A DNA stretch of 28,816 nt from DATGZX01 sp035296965 (GCA_035296965.1 DATGZX010000048.1:1-28816), one strand, 5' to 3'; counted from the first letter of the stretch, positions 19,101 through 24,887 are shown. A program made the numbers and translations. Notes: a model not told the origin generated them from the letters alone.

Positions 19101-20347
19101 AGCGCGGGGACGAGGAGCTGAGCATTTGGCGTGCCCAGGCCCGTGACGAGATCGTAGCCCGGTCCGGCCGAGTAGCCGGGGTTGCCGGTGCTGGCGCCGG
19201 TGGTGATTTCGTTGAAGGCTGCGGGGACGGTCTGGGAGATCTGGTAGAGCGCAGGTAGAAGTTGGCTGGGACCGTCGAGGGTTTTTTCGCCCGCAGCCAG
19301 TCGTTGCTGGTCGGCGATGGCGATGAGTGCGGCCCACTGCGCGGTGCCCGCACCGGTGGTGCCGACTCCAAACCAGGGCATGCCGGGCTGGTTGGTGTCG
19401 CTGTCGTAGATGTCGAAGCCAGTGGAGGGGTCGGCGTCGTAGGCGACGTCGGGCGTGGTACGGTTTGTGGAACTCTGCGTTACGATACCCTGCTGGTAGG
19501 TCGGCTGGGGCTCGATTGCGCTGATGCCGCCACCCGAACCGCTCCAGCCAGACTCCGCGGACAAATTTGGGTTCCCCGACGCGTTCGCGGGCAAGGTCGT
19601 GCCGCCAACACCTAGTACGTTGGGGTCCGCGGATGGGTCGGTGGGCGGAGCGCCGGAATCTCCGGAGATAGCGACAAAGGCGACCCCTTGATGCCCGACA
19701 GGGGTGGTGTAGATGCTGGCATAGGGATCAGGAGTAGTGCCTTCGACCGAGTTGAAGATCGCGCAAACGACGGAGACAGCCGGCTGACTGGCGGCGTACA
19801 GGACGGCGGTTTGCAGGTCGGCATAAGAGTTGCTATCGGCCTCGACGAGCAACATGTTGGCGCCCGGAGCGATGGCGTGGGCCCACTCCACTGCCGTGTC
19901 TTGCCGCGAGGCTTCGAGCGCGCTGGCCAAGCCAGACTGGGTGCTGGGTTGGCCGCCGTCCTGGTTGACCACCGTGAAGAAGCTCAGGCTGCCGGGATTG
20001 TTGGCTGCGCCGCCGATGCGGAAATACTCGTCGAACTGCTGGAGGTCGTTGGCGACGGTGGGGGCGTCACTCGAATCGATGATAGCAATCGTCTGGCCCG
20101 AGCCGGCATAGTTGTAGTTGTTCCCCGACAGGCCGCTAATCTGGTTGAACCCGTAGACCTGCCGGATTTGGGCCGGTGTATAACCACCGGCCGGGGACGC
20201 GCTACCCTGCGAGTTGAGTATGAATGGGGGGGGCGCCGAAAGCAGCAGGCGTCCCTCCAGCTGCTCAACGACCAGCGGGCGCCGGCGCGCCCGGCGAGCC
20301 ATCTTCTGCTTGCGCTCCCTCGGCAAATTCCAGAGTTTTGGTGCCAT
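10121..20347 (-). CDS. Giant surface protein: sedolisin-like domain plus long beta-repeat stalk
   Basis: This 3408-residue protein is presumably exported and displayed on the cell surface. Residues 1-37 carry a basic stretch and QLEGRLLLS, a LEPR-XLL-type box found at the start of many giant planctomycete proteins. Residues about 46-425 are sedolisin-like (family S53): YTPAQIRQVYGF, GQTIAIIDSSD, SGDSGAP (228-234), GWSGSGGGISA, PDVAYDADPSTGFDIYDS and GPGYDLVTGLGTP. The expected catalytic Glu, Asp and Ser positions are R148, A152 and G332, so activity is doubtful. Two WTG...WDxPGNWSDVDP modules start at about 430 and 1368, each followed by Gly/Thr/Asn-rich beta repeats and a closing block. Near 3214 VNWGDGT marks a PKD-like domain; the last 110 residues look Ig-like. 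There is no PEP-CTERM signal or TM anchor. AGGAGG lies nine bases before the ATG. The frame is fully open. Confidence 0.93.
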   Translation of the reverse strand: MAPKLWNLPRERKQKMARRARRRPLVVEQLEGRLLLSAPPPFILNSQGSASPAGGYTPAQIRQVYGFNQISGLSGNNYNYAGSGQTIAIIDSSDAPTVANDLQQFDEYFRIGGAANNPGSLSFFTVVNQDGGQPSTQSGLASALEASRQDTAVEWAHAIAPGANMLLVEADSNSYADLQTAVLYAASQPAVSVVCAIFNSVEGTTPDPYASIYTTPVGHQGVAFVAISGDSGAPPTDPSADPNVLGVGGTTLPANASGNPNLSAESGWSGSGGGISAIEPQPTYQQGIVTQSSTNRTTPDVAYDADPSTGFDIYDSDTNQPGMPWFGVGTTGAGTAQWAALIAIADQQRLAAGEKTLDGPSQLLPALYQISQTVPAAFNEITTGASTGNPGYSAGPGYDLVTGLGTPNAQLLVPALVNAFAAPALSNTIYWTGDAGPDAAGNYNWDEPGNWSDVDPKSSNVPEDVLPGPNDNVVIDIVGANIVHSDASYDTISSLTATAKDVYLNLDGGTLDLSGSGAAGTLEVPGTVDFAAGLYGEVDLNGGVLANANVAKDTAIAVLGSANAAAADANSGKIQGGVLNGTIEVNDGGYATLDLAGKWVNNGTITADDSNIVLGDFWSAGLADPNASQDAWVNKGTISTKNSVVELGGWLTYDPSVKNLASLDLSTAIDVALIGTLDNTAADNPATPSVLTLSPGVTSSSGNWSLLAGRIDQGSLAATGGAALVSTSGGGTLDGVSIGIGAAVQVSNDASVTFEGQGWSNNGAITVSDNATLNLFGSWTNYGNITVGSGSGVTSTVSFGSPINIAPTSAAAANYAWANDGTIAIPDTSTVNLGGVFNTYAFDGLITDLNSSSQDVSGDTFNLTGTLDNSAADNPVNQDTLALGSAAFPLNLSGGRIYGGAITTSGSDDLVATASGGTLDGVTLGGILLNGMMLAGTFNMTQVAGASAHVIDGLTLDSTIKLGGPTGTPYQTSLYFGTQKDKHAQTIGGKGTIQLGTQNSTDSLFDLSTSKLTFGPTVTLQGGLQSVLDAPYGTILNKGTIEDADKGGIFEVYGAAAIDVSGKLVYGSCLANYVNGTLSGGSWEATNGGQLWLSGVTINANAATILVSGSTSGIYADAGITNSLSYLTVNAAHGKLTLQNGYTLDTQGSFSNAGTVLIGSNGLISTGTSGYTQTAGTTTVDGGLGAASFVLSGGAVTVGDGGSLSTGAGNYMQSKGTTTVAAGGFLNAANFLLNGGALKGSGTIQAELTNAASIAPLGTLTLQGDYTQTAAGLVNITLGGSGQGQYGELAISGNATLNGKLKISLAKGYTPAAGTSFPLVTYKNLSGTFHSLIGLNLGNGLLLTPQFGNAALMLTATQNTSSSPRTLYWTGAAGDGDWDDPGNWSDVDPLVAYVPESVLPGPEDNVVVDLNYQYINHADVNYDLISSLTVTGQNVTLNLVGGTLDVSGSGARGVLQAGQTGDRVVLSGGVLAGAQITSGTTITATATAGVLDGVELDGTLDMTNYYLVFNGISYSYQGAQVQVLDGLTLDGTIELGGSFVSADLFLGTSGDSSSLTVTGTGSIQFSQASTANYLYGAGEGTLTFGPNVVIQGGKASYILADDADGGTIDNQGTIEEHASGGQLTLDLGAGVNDGSIQVGGGAALTVQGQGWSNSPSGQITATAATLNLYNNWTNLGTITVDPSTVSLGSPGAIDPTDPLAADDSWSNQGTLSIAAGSTVNVGGVMTTDQFNALIAELRASGQVAVGLTGTLDNSAADNPVSGGVLALGAETGPLSLEGGEIYQGDITSIGNNDLVATTLGGTLDGVTLDGTFDMTQFQGSYANVIDGLTLNGTIELGGAINTPNYADLYFGSSGDNVSQTVSGTGSIQVGPAYFYYVSSNFKYIFSYTTIYNASNDTLTLGPNITINGAWNNNTEFAPELDISSYGANSGGVDNQGMIQEAAELSINVGQFTNEGSIQAGFNLTINAADWVNDGSIISNGYYLSLYGSWTNNGTIAADGQGVVSLGNPTSLSPTDPSAPGFSWSSPGAISIADGNYLNLGGVFTADTFDALVADLQANGESLANDTVTLTGTLDDSMADNPQSGGILSLNASTGPLYLGGLYQGVIGGRIYMGEITTKGSNDLRATGGTLDGVTLEGTLDMSQGAPATIVDGMTLNGTILLGNYAYLYFGSQDDYTAETVSGTGSIQFGAQNVGNYLDNLSNYTLTFGPNITIQGGLASAIVGPIDSQGTIVENTSGGQLTIVGAPWVNDGSVAVSNGATLNLYGNWTNDGTITVAVSTTVSLGSPINISPTDPTAPGSFWSNHGTLTIANGDVVNLGGVFTTDALDALNAYFAASGQSLASFTINLDGTLDNSALDNPQSGGNLMLSANTGPLNLAGGRIYQGTITTSGSDDLVAGADDHANYPFSFYYQAQAGGTLDGVTLDGTLDMTQPYFPEAQIINGLTLNGTIAMAGASDSATLNFGAGSDNVAQAITGTGTIQCDEGSLYNYSNKMLTIGSGITIVGGVYTTISSIYYYYFVSVPNNGSYYQYYYGGPITTEGTIEDNAGGGQLTIAADGWINNASIEVGSDVSATLQGVNREPQGQVYNAFYGNPTVVAPWTNNGTITAGPGTTLNLYGGWTNNGAIRVASVTVALGSPVDIDPTSAAAAPYVWTNKGTLTIADGATVDLGGIITTDQYLDNLADVGVTAHLITDTVNLIGSLDSSVADNPQSGGVLAISAATGPLFLYGGLIHQGTITTSGSDDLVAEPAISPTVDNDSYFFGTLDGVTLDGTFDMSQLGGNGGGADADVINGLTLNGIIKLGGAAGTNNYADLIFGQQYVFFPTSADYASQTVEGTGTIQFGQDSAGDSLDNLSSAMLTFGPSITIQGGLLSTIVGNYYSYSSFGLDYSGPIENQGTIEENTSGGVLTTVANARYFGVTPFANYSAGTLTGGTWEVSNGGALILGNTITTNAATIELSGAGSGIYEEPLVYGTMNDLANFTTNTAAGSFTVAKGYTFMAPGAFSNAGAVTVGSGGTFTVGTSNYTQSQGTTTVDGTLSAANVNLNGGELNGTGTIEANVINAATVSPGDQPGTLTIQGNYTQTAAGTLDIAIDGTSQYGQLSITGTATLAGILNVSLENGFTPSSGDSFLVLISKQLSGTFTTINGLTFGTGQSLVPVYSGVGLNLTFGSQQRQQITVTSAPQTIKELQNIVSGPIELATFQATLPDSFDATVNWGDGTTQSSSSSANVWLSVSGTQIIVYGKHMYSTGASFVPVVTVASASYASATAQATTTTINVGKDVSTSATFKKTAAVHDLQKGKYNGLYESTLTVTNTSKAPISGSLEILLSGLAAQSPGVTLEYANVTIGGTTYSLSISTDSAGDPVIFLSKSILSSLAKGGSLAISLYFGEAAATFLLYSPKLFTDPFDS
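10830..16246 (-). repeat. Macro-unit B of the giant protein
   Basis: Residues about 1368-3172. It opens with YWTGAAGDGDWDDPGNWSDV, carries the long module array, and ends with a block containing NYTQTAAGTLDIAIDG and GYxPxxGxSF-like sequence. The same opening and closing blocks delimit macro-unit A, so the region looks like a duplication followed by expansion of the inner array. Confidence 0.7.
11640..15400 (-). repeat. Array of 280-350-residue repeat modules
   Basis: Modules can be marked by the motif GTLDNSAxDNPxSGG, encoded near 15100, 14135, 13300 and 12250, with two earlier copies near 17750 and 18320. Each full module runs through GGRIYQGxITTSGSDDLVA, GTLDGVTLDGTxDMTQ, VIDGLTLNGTIELGG, YADLYFGSSGDN, GTGSIQFG, LTFGPNITIQGG, ENTSGGQLTI, WTNNGTI, LGSPINISPTDP and VNLGGVFTTD. 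DNA similarity between copies is obvious, for example around 12029, 13069, 13931, 14914 and 17577. Confidence 0.85.
16300..19060 (-). repeat. Macro-unit A of the giant protein
   Basis: Residues about 430-1350. It opens with YWTGDAGPDAAGNYNWDEPG, has two module-like stretches with LDNTAADNP and LDNSAADNP, and closes with the NYMQSKGTTT and DYTQTAAGLVNITLGG blocks that are matched in macro-unit B. Confidence 0.7.
19073..20212 (-). other. Sedolisin-like domain, probably catalytically dead
   Basis: Aligned by eye on kumamolisin/sedolisin landmarks. Where LDxE follows the catalytic Glu-x3-Asp, this protein has R148...A152 before VEWAHAIAPGA. Where the GTS(x3)P serine motif precedes the helix WAALIA, it has GTTGAGTAQW, with G332 (codon 19352-19354) at the serine position. 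The oxyanion Asp of SGDSG (D230) and the calcium-site-like GYDLVTGLG (about 398-405) remain. Loss of function is inferred from these substitutions. Confidence 0.7.
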
Positions 20348-20780
20348 GACCTTGTACCTCCTGTTGGGAGCGCTTGGTCTTGTCGACGAAGGGGGTGCGC
20401 ACGCTATCCAGAGTGGCCTCTAAGGGAGGAGGCGTTGGCGCGAGGAGAAGTAAGCGCGCGGGGCGGGGTTTTCTCCAAGTACGTTGTGCCGCCAGGTTTT
20501 GACGCCTGATTGCTGGCGCCAAGACATAAACAATCGGCGAGCCCCCCGATGAGGCTTGAGACGTCCCCCGACAAGATTCAGGAAATCCGCCACGACATCG
20601 ACCAGACCCTAAACGGTTTTTCACTGCTGGTCGGAATTCCAAGCTGACGACGCCGACCTGAAACTCAGCAACTGTTGGGCAGACGGGTCCTAAAGTTAGC
20701 ACGGAGCTTCGAGGAGCGAAAAAATCCAGCAAGCGCTTGGTTTTCTCTTCTCGAACGCCTTTTCTTTTTAGTTGGCCTTG
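20348..20780. other. Divergent intergenic region between giant gene and sigma pseudogene
   Basis: 433 bases that should hold the giant gene promoter on the minus strand and the sigma factor promoter on the plus strand. No consensus promoter was recognised and no ORF looks real. The divergent sigma factor makes a local regulatory link possible but unproved. Confidence 0.4.
20357..20362 (-). promoter_or_regulatory. Ribosome binding site of the giant gene
   Basis: A full AGGAGG on the minus strand, nine bases upstream of the ATG at 20347; it fixes this start over the internal ATG sixteen codons in. Confidence 0.75.
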
Positions 20781-21368
20781 ATGGCTCAGGAACCCAAGGG
20801 CGAGAGCTGGCCGTTGGAGCGCTATCGCAACTACCATTGCCTGTTGGCACGGCTGCATCTCGACGCCGGCTTGCAAAGTGAACCCGATGCTTCCGACGTG
20901 GTACAGCAAACGTTCATAGAAGCGTGCCAGGCCATGGCCAGGTATCAGGGCCAGAGCGATCCGGAGCTGACGGCGTTCCTGCGGCGGATCCAGGCCAACA
21001 TTCAGGCCGACGCCGCAGGCCGTTTCCGCGCAGATGCCAGGGATGTGGCGCTCGACCAATCGCTCCAAGCCGACATCGAGCAATCTTCCTCCCGTTTGGA
21101 GGCGTGACTGGCGGCCGAACGGTCGTCTCCCAGCCAGCAAGCTATGGCCCGTGAACAGTTACTGCGGCTAGCGGCAGCCCTGGCAGAGTTGCCGGCCGAC
21201 CAACGTCGAGCGGTTGAGTTGCATCACTTGAACGGCTGGGCGCTGGCGGAAGTAGCCAAGGAGATGGGTCGAACCAAGGCTGCCCTCATGGGGCTGATCT
21301 TCTGGGGACTCAAAGAGCTGAGCGTACTGCTCGTAGAGGACAAGTCTGGGCCAAGCCATGGAGCATGA
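20781..21368 (+). pseudogene. ECF-type sigma factor interrupted by an in-frame stop
   Basis: The ATG at 20781 opens MAQEPKGESWPLERYRNY, typical of planctomycete ECF sigma factors. Region 2 follows (DASDVVQQTFIEACQAMARY and FLRRIQANIQAD). After SSSRLEA a TGA at 21105-21107 ends the frame where relatives have Trp (TGG). The same frame continues without a gap as LAAERSSPSQQAMAREQ and then region 4 (LPADQRRAVELHHLNGWALAEV, RTKAALMGL). Thus one base change splits a gene of about 195 codons in two. The usual RGLKKL of the family end reads FWGLKEL here, a further sign of decay. Readthrough or restart at the ATG at 21144 cannot be excluded. No clear ribosome binding site precedes 20781. Confidence 0.85.
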
Positions 21369-21606
21369 ATTCGAAAAACCCGAAGACAGGGAGCAGCGTT
21401 TCCACGAAGTGCTTGTTCGCTACGTGGAGGCACTGGAGGACGGGCACCCTCCCAACCTCAAGGAATTCGCCGCGCGCTATCCGGAGTTTGCTGCGGATCT
21501 GGAGGAGTACTTTGCCGGCCTTCGCCAGCTAGACCAGCTAGCGGGAATGCTGCGTGGCCTCGTTCCGCCCTCGGTAGCGCGTCAACGAGGCAAACCAACA
21601 GAATGA
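21358..21606 (+). CDS. Short protein resembling only the N-terminus of a Ser/Thr kinase
   Basis: This 82-residue ORF overlaps the sigma factor end by 11 bp. RFHEVLVRYVEALEDGHPPN followed by LKEFAARYPEFAADLEEYFAG matches the N-terminal leader of planctomycete Ser/Thr protein kinases, which commonly follow an ECF sigma gene of this type. No kinase motifs (glycine loop, HRD, DFG) follow; the frame ends at 21606 and the next bases show no kinase sequence in any frame. It is therefore probably a truncated kinase gene, although a stand-alone small regulator is possible. Confidence 0.55.
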   Translation: MEHEFEKPEDREQRFHEVLVRYVEALEDGHPPNLKEFAARYPEFAADLEEYFAGLRQLDQLAGMLRGLVPPSVARQRGKPTE

Positions 21607-21740
21607 TTCACAACAACGGCATCTCGTAACGTGCGGTCGGGAAGTGTGATTTAACCGTTGATTTATGGCGCCGATTCAGGCGCTTGGCTTGGATCGCATG
21701 AATGCCGGGAAGGGACCCCGTTTGACACAAGTGGGTTTCT

Positions 21741-21935
21741 TCAGCCTCTTCCCTTCCGCCCCAGCATTAAATAGCCACCCGCGAATAGGCTCGCTGCACC
21801 GACAAGCGCATAGAGTATGCGCATGAGGTAGCTAGGATCGGCCGACGGTTCAAAACCGGCTCGGAAGCCGTAGATGCAGAAACCCGCCACCAGAATCAGC
21901 ACGATAGCGACCAAAACCTTTAGAACGTGGATCAT
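21741..21935 (-). CDS. Small two-TM membrane protein
   Basis: This 64-residue protein has an N-terminal hydrophobic segment (VLKVLVAIVLILVAGFCIYG) and a second one (LMRILYALVGAASLFAGGYL) joined by a short acidic loop, and ends in the basic RKGRG. GAGGAA lies a few bases before the ATG at 21935. It has no recognised family. The clean hydrophobic pattern and ribosome binding site argue that it is real; it overlaps no other credible gene. Confidence 0.6.
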   Translation of the reverse strand: MIHVLKVLVAIVLILVAGFCIYGFRAGFEPSADPSYLMRILYALVGAASLFAGGYLMLGRKGRG

Positions 21936-22212
21936 GCGAGTTCCTCGGCGAGAGGGGTTCGTCGGTCAGAGCAGATTTTACGCACGAAGAGGAGCGGGAG
22001 CAAGAACGTAGCCTTGCCGCCCCAAATCGCAAGAGAGAGTTCACAGGCCGGAAGCGGAAACGTACCGATCGCAATTCCGTTCGCTTCGGAAATCCCCGAG
22101 AATTCCTGCTTACTGCGCTTGCTGTCCTCCCGCCCGCGAGGTATGTGACTGCCCCTGTTGCATCGCGATTAGCGCGATGCCGCACACGACAGCTACCGAG
22201 AAAGGACAACGC
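21936..22212. other. Intergenic, divergent
   Basis: 277 bases between the two-TM peptide gene and the HARE-HTH gene; they are transcribed away from each other, so promoters for both should lie here. None was recognised. Confidence 0.4.
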
Positions 22213-22878
22213 ATGATGGCAAGCAAGAAGACAGCGAAGGATTCGGCCCACACCGAAAAGGCGAAGAGCACCGAGGCCGAGAAGGCGACGGGCACCCCGA
22301 GGAAGATTACGGGCCTGAGTTTGGGCGACATCGTCCTGATTCCTGGCTTCGACGGCCCGAGAACCATTTGCAAGGCAAGCAAGGTCGGGGACGGCGCCGA
22401 CGCGGGGAAGTTCGAACTCGCCCTGCGAGATGAGGCGGGCGAAGTGGAACACGCCCGGTTCGCCCCGGACGAGGAGGTGCAGGTGGTTGGCAAAGCGCCG
22501 ACAGATACCAAGCATAGGGCGATTCCCGCCGATTCCGCGGCGCGGAAGACCTCCAAGGGAAGAGGCACGAAGAACAGCGCTGCCAAGGCTGAGGGGGCGA
22601 AAGCCGCCAAGAAAACCAAAGAGCCAAAGGCTGCCAACGCACCCAAGGAGAAGAGGACCAGTGCCCTGGACGCCGCCGCCAAGGTTCTCGGGGAGACGAG
22701 CGAGCCGATGAACTGCCAGGAGATGATCAAGGCGATGTCGGAGAAAGGGTATTGGAACTCCCCAGGCGGGCTGACGCCGCACGCGACTTTGTACTCTGCG
22801 ATTCTCAGAGAGATCAAGGCGAAGGGGAAGGAGGCCCGGTTCAAGAAGGCCGAGCGCGGGAAGTTTAGCCTAACATAG
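22213..22878 (+). CDS. Lysine-rich HARE-HTH domain protein
   Basis: This 221-residue protein starts at the ATG at 22213, with AAAGGA six bases before it; an ATG at 22177 is less well placed. The order is a Lys/Ala/Glu-rich tail (1-30), a small beta-rich domain at about 36-93 (LSLGDIVLIPGFDGPRTICK to DEEVQVVG), a second Lys/Ala-rich linker (about 110-148) resembling histone H1 tails, and a C-terminal HARE-HTH winged helix (149-220: SALDAAAKVLGETSEPMNCQ and MIKAMSEKGYWNSPGGLTPH, then LYSAILREI). HARE-HTH domains occur in RNA polymerase delta, restriction enzymes and eukaryotic ASXL proteins and are proposed to bind DNA. A chromatin-like or transcriptional role is likely; the target is unknown. 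Confidence 0.88.
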   Translation: MMASKKTAKDSAHTEKAKSTEAEKATGTPRKITGLSLGDIVLIPGFDGPRTICKASKVGDGADAGKFELALRDEAGEVEHARFAPDEEVQVVGKAPTDTKHRAIPADSAARKTSKGRGTKNSAAKAEGAKAAKKTKEPKAANAPKEKRTSALDAAAKVLGETSEPMNCQEMIKAMSEKGYWNSPGGLTPHATLYSAILREIKAKGKEARFKKAERGKFSLT

Positions 22879-23195
22879 GCTTGCCTATGCAAATCTGGAT
22901 CGCCTACGAGGCCTCCAACGCGAAGGCCTTTTCTTGTTGGCGATATTGGCCGACCGAGGCGATCCGGACGCGACGTGGGCGAACGTGGGCGTGCTGCTGG
23001 CCCACCGGAGATGAAGACGCCCCGCTGGAGAAAATGCCAGTCGGCCGGCGGGGCGCGTCGCAGAATGGCACCGCGGCAATTCTTTGCAGTTCCAGCGAAG
23101 AACCGTTCTGTCACTGGCCAAACGCTTTAAGGAAACGGCGGCTTGGTTCCGGCCTGATCCGCGATTCCAGGGCCTTGCTAGCACCTTTGCGCCTC
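22879..23195. other. Intergenic with a short protein-like remnant and a GC hairpin
   Basis: A stop-free stretch without a start codon at about 22885-23013 (plus) encodes LLAILADRGDPDATWANVGV ending in LLAHRR before TGA; it reads like the C-terminus of a planctomycete protein, but I could not name a family. Downstream, GCCCCGC (23019-23025) can pair with GCGGGGC (23048-23054); it has no T-tract. Confidence 0.3.
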
Positions 23196-23657
23196 TTACG
23201 GCCGCGGTGGGTGAGCGCGGCGGACAGCATTGATCGTGTCGTCAAGTCTTGACAGGAACCGGGAGCGGTCCTTCGGCGCCATTGGCGCGGGGCCGCCGGT
23301 CACGATCCCACCTTGACGAAGTCCGCCCATTAGCTCGCGTAGCGCCAACGCCGAACCGATGTCGTTGTCCGTGAACGAGCGGCCCTTTGGATCGAGCACG
23401 CGTGCCCCTTTCTCCAAACAACGGGCAGCAAGCGGAATATCGGCGGTGACCACTATATCGCCCGGCCCGGCGTGATCCGCAATCCAATCGTCCGCGGCGC
23501 CAAAACCAGGACAAACCACCAGTTCTACGAGCGCGCTTGCCGGTACACGGAGCGGAGCGTTGGCTACCACAGTAACGTGCATATCGTACCGGCGCGTTAC
23601 ACGGTAGATCTCCTCCTTGACCGGGCTAGCGTCGGCATCCACGAAAACAATGAGCAT
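23196..23657 (-). CDS. YaiI/YqxD family protein (DUF188, UPF0178)
   Basis: This 153-residue protein starts at the ATG at 23657; the longer ORF to 24026 runs antisense into the next gene and is rejected. Family landmarks are FVDADASPVKEEIYRV at the start, VVANAPLRVP, PGFGAADDWIADHAGPGDIV with VTADIPLA, ARVLDPKGRSFT and the closing FLSRLDDTINAVRR. The fold is PIN-like with conserved acidic residues, suggesting a nuclease-related function, but no activity is established. Its length is normal. It diverges from the following gene with 174 bp between them. Confidence 0.92.
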   Translation of the reverse strand: MLIVFVDADASPVKEEIYRVTRRYDMHVTVVANAPLRVPASALVELVVCPGFGAADDWIADHAGPGDIVVTADIPLAARCLEKGARVLDPKGRSFTDNDIGSALALRELMGGLRQGGIVTGGPAPMAPKDRSRFLSRLDDTINAVRRAHPPRP

Positions 23658-23831
23658 ATGGTTATCGTCCTGGCCACTATCAGGTCGATGCCGTCGCGCC
23701 GCAATACTTTGACTCCAATAGTCATCAGCATACACTATCCCTCGAATGCGATCAGGCTTGCGTGATCCGCCGCAGCCCGCCAAGCTGGGTTCATTTCCGC
23801 TGATCATTCTGTCTCGCAAGGGGATTGATCC

Positions 23832-24887
23832 ATGGCTCACACGTCCTCGTTCGCGTTTGCTTTTCTGGGAATTTGCCTTTCGCGACCGGCGCTTGCTGAC
23901 GAACCCACCTCGATTCCACATGCAACAACGCAACAGGTCCAACGGACGGTCGAGCGCGCCATTGGATACTTGCAGACCGAAAGCGCCGCCTGGTTGCGCA
24001 CACGCAAATGTGCTGCCTGCCACCACGCGCCGATGCCGCTTTGGGCACTGAGTGAAGCCGACCGGCAGGGGTATGCGATCGATAAGAAATTCTTGGCTGA
24101 TACCGCCGCGGCCACGCTGGGCAGCCTAGAAAATATGATTGCCTCGAAGCTGGTAAGCAATCCGGCTGATCCACCCGATCCGCGCCCAAGCGCCAAGGGT
24201 GTGAACATGGGGACCGTGTTCATGGCCGTTGCGGCTCAGTCGTTGCCCCTTCTTGATAAGGGACAAAAACAAAGCCTTAAGCTGATTGCGGACGAAATCG
24301 TCAAGAAGCAGCGCGCCGATGGCTCATGGGAGTTCTTTCTCAATCTCAGGCGACCACCGATCAACGAAAGCCAGACTACAGACGCCGTCTGGATCATTCT
24401 GGCATTGCAGGGCGAAATGGGAGTCGACGCGTCGGAATCGCAGCGTGCGGCGATAAAGAAAGCGACTGTCTGGCTGGCCCGCGCCAAGCTGTCGGACAAC
24501 CTTCAAGATAAGGTCCTCAATGTGCTGTTGGCCCTTCGCACCGGCAAGTCACGGAACGAGATGCAAATCGCCATCGACCAGTTGCTTGCCCGTCAACGAT
24601 CCGACGGCGGCTGGAGCCAGACAGCGAAGATGACGAGCGACGCCTTTGCCACAGGCCAGACCCTGTACGTTCTTTCGCTTGCCGGTTATGCGGCCGAACG
24701 ACCTGACATCAAGCGAGCCATCAACTTCCTTGTTGCTACTCAAAAGCCGGACGGCAGTTGGCCGATGACCTCGCGATCCACGCCGGACGGAAAGCCCGGG
24801 AGTGCGAAGTTATTGACGCCGATCACTTGCGCGGCCGGTGCCTGGGCCACGCTCGGCTTGGCGAGGCTCGCGCCAAAACGGCACTAA
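23832..24887 (+). CDS. Secreted prenyltransferase/squalene-cyclase-repeat protein with CxxCH
   Basis: This 351-residue protein opens with a signal peptide (AFAFLGICLSRPALA, cleavage near residue 22), so it acts outside the cytoplasm. A single C60-A-A-C63-H64 motif follows, then H65; this could attach a c-type haem or bind metal. The rest is alpha-helical with three QW-like repeats, QRADGSWEF (about 158), QRSDGGWSQ (about 257) and QKPDGSWPM (about 305), as in squalene-hopene cyclases and prenyltransferase beta subunits. The cyclase DxDD acid motif was not seen, so cyclisation is unlikely. Similar proteins are frequent in planctomycetes, with no known role. AAGGGG lies eight bases before the ATG. 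It stands alone. Confidence 0.85.
   Translation: MAHTSSFAFAFLGICLSRPALADEPTSIPHATTQQVQRTVERAIGYLQTESAAWLRTRKCAACHHAPMPLWALSEADRQGYAIDKKFLADTAAATLGSLENMIASKLVSNPADPPDPRPSAKGVNMGTVFMAVAAQSLPLLDKGQKQSLKLIADEIVKKQRADGSWEFFLNLRRPPINESQTTDAVWIILALQGEMGVDASESQRAAIKKATVWLARAKLSDNLQDKVLNVLLALRTGKSRNEMQIAIDQLLARQRSDGGWSQTAKMTSDAFATGQTLYVLSLAGYAAERPDIKRAINFLVATQKPDGSWPMTSRSTPDGKPGSAKLLTPITCAAGAWATLGLARLAPKRH

Noticed and set aside
20265..21140. Minus-strand 291-codon ORF opposite the sigma factor
   Set aside because: It overlaps the giant gene start and is antisense to recognisable sigma regions; no family features.
21850..22782. Minus-strand ORFs (also 22110-23114) opposite the HARE-HTH gene
   Set aside because: Antisense shadows of a Lys/Ala-rich gene; the plus-strand frame has a ribosome binding site and a known domain.
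23016..23059. Possible terminator for the HARE-HTH gene
   Set aside because: Seven GC pairs but a 22-base loop and no T-tract; it lies 140 bp after the stop.
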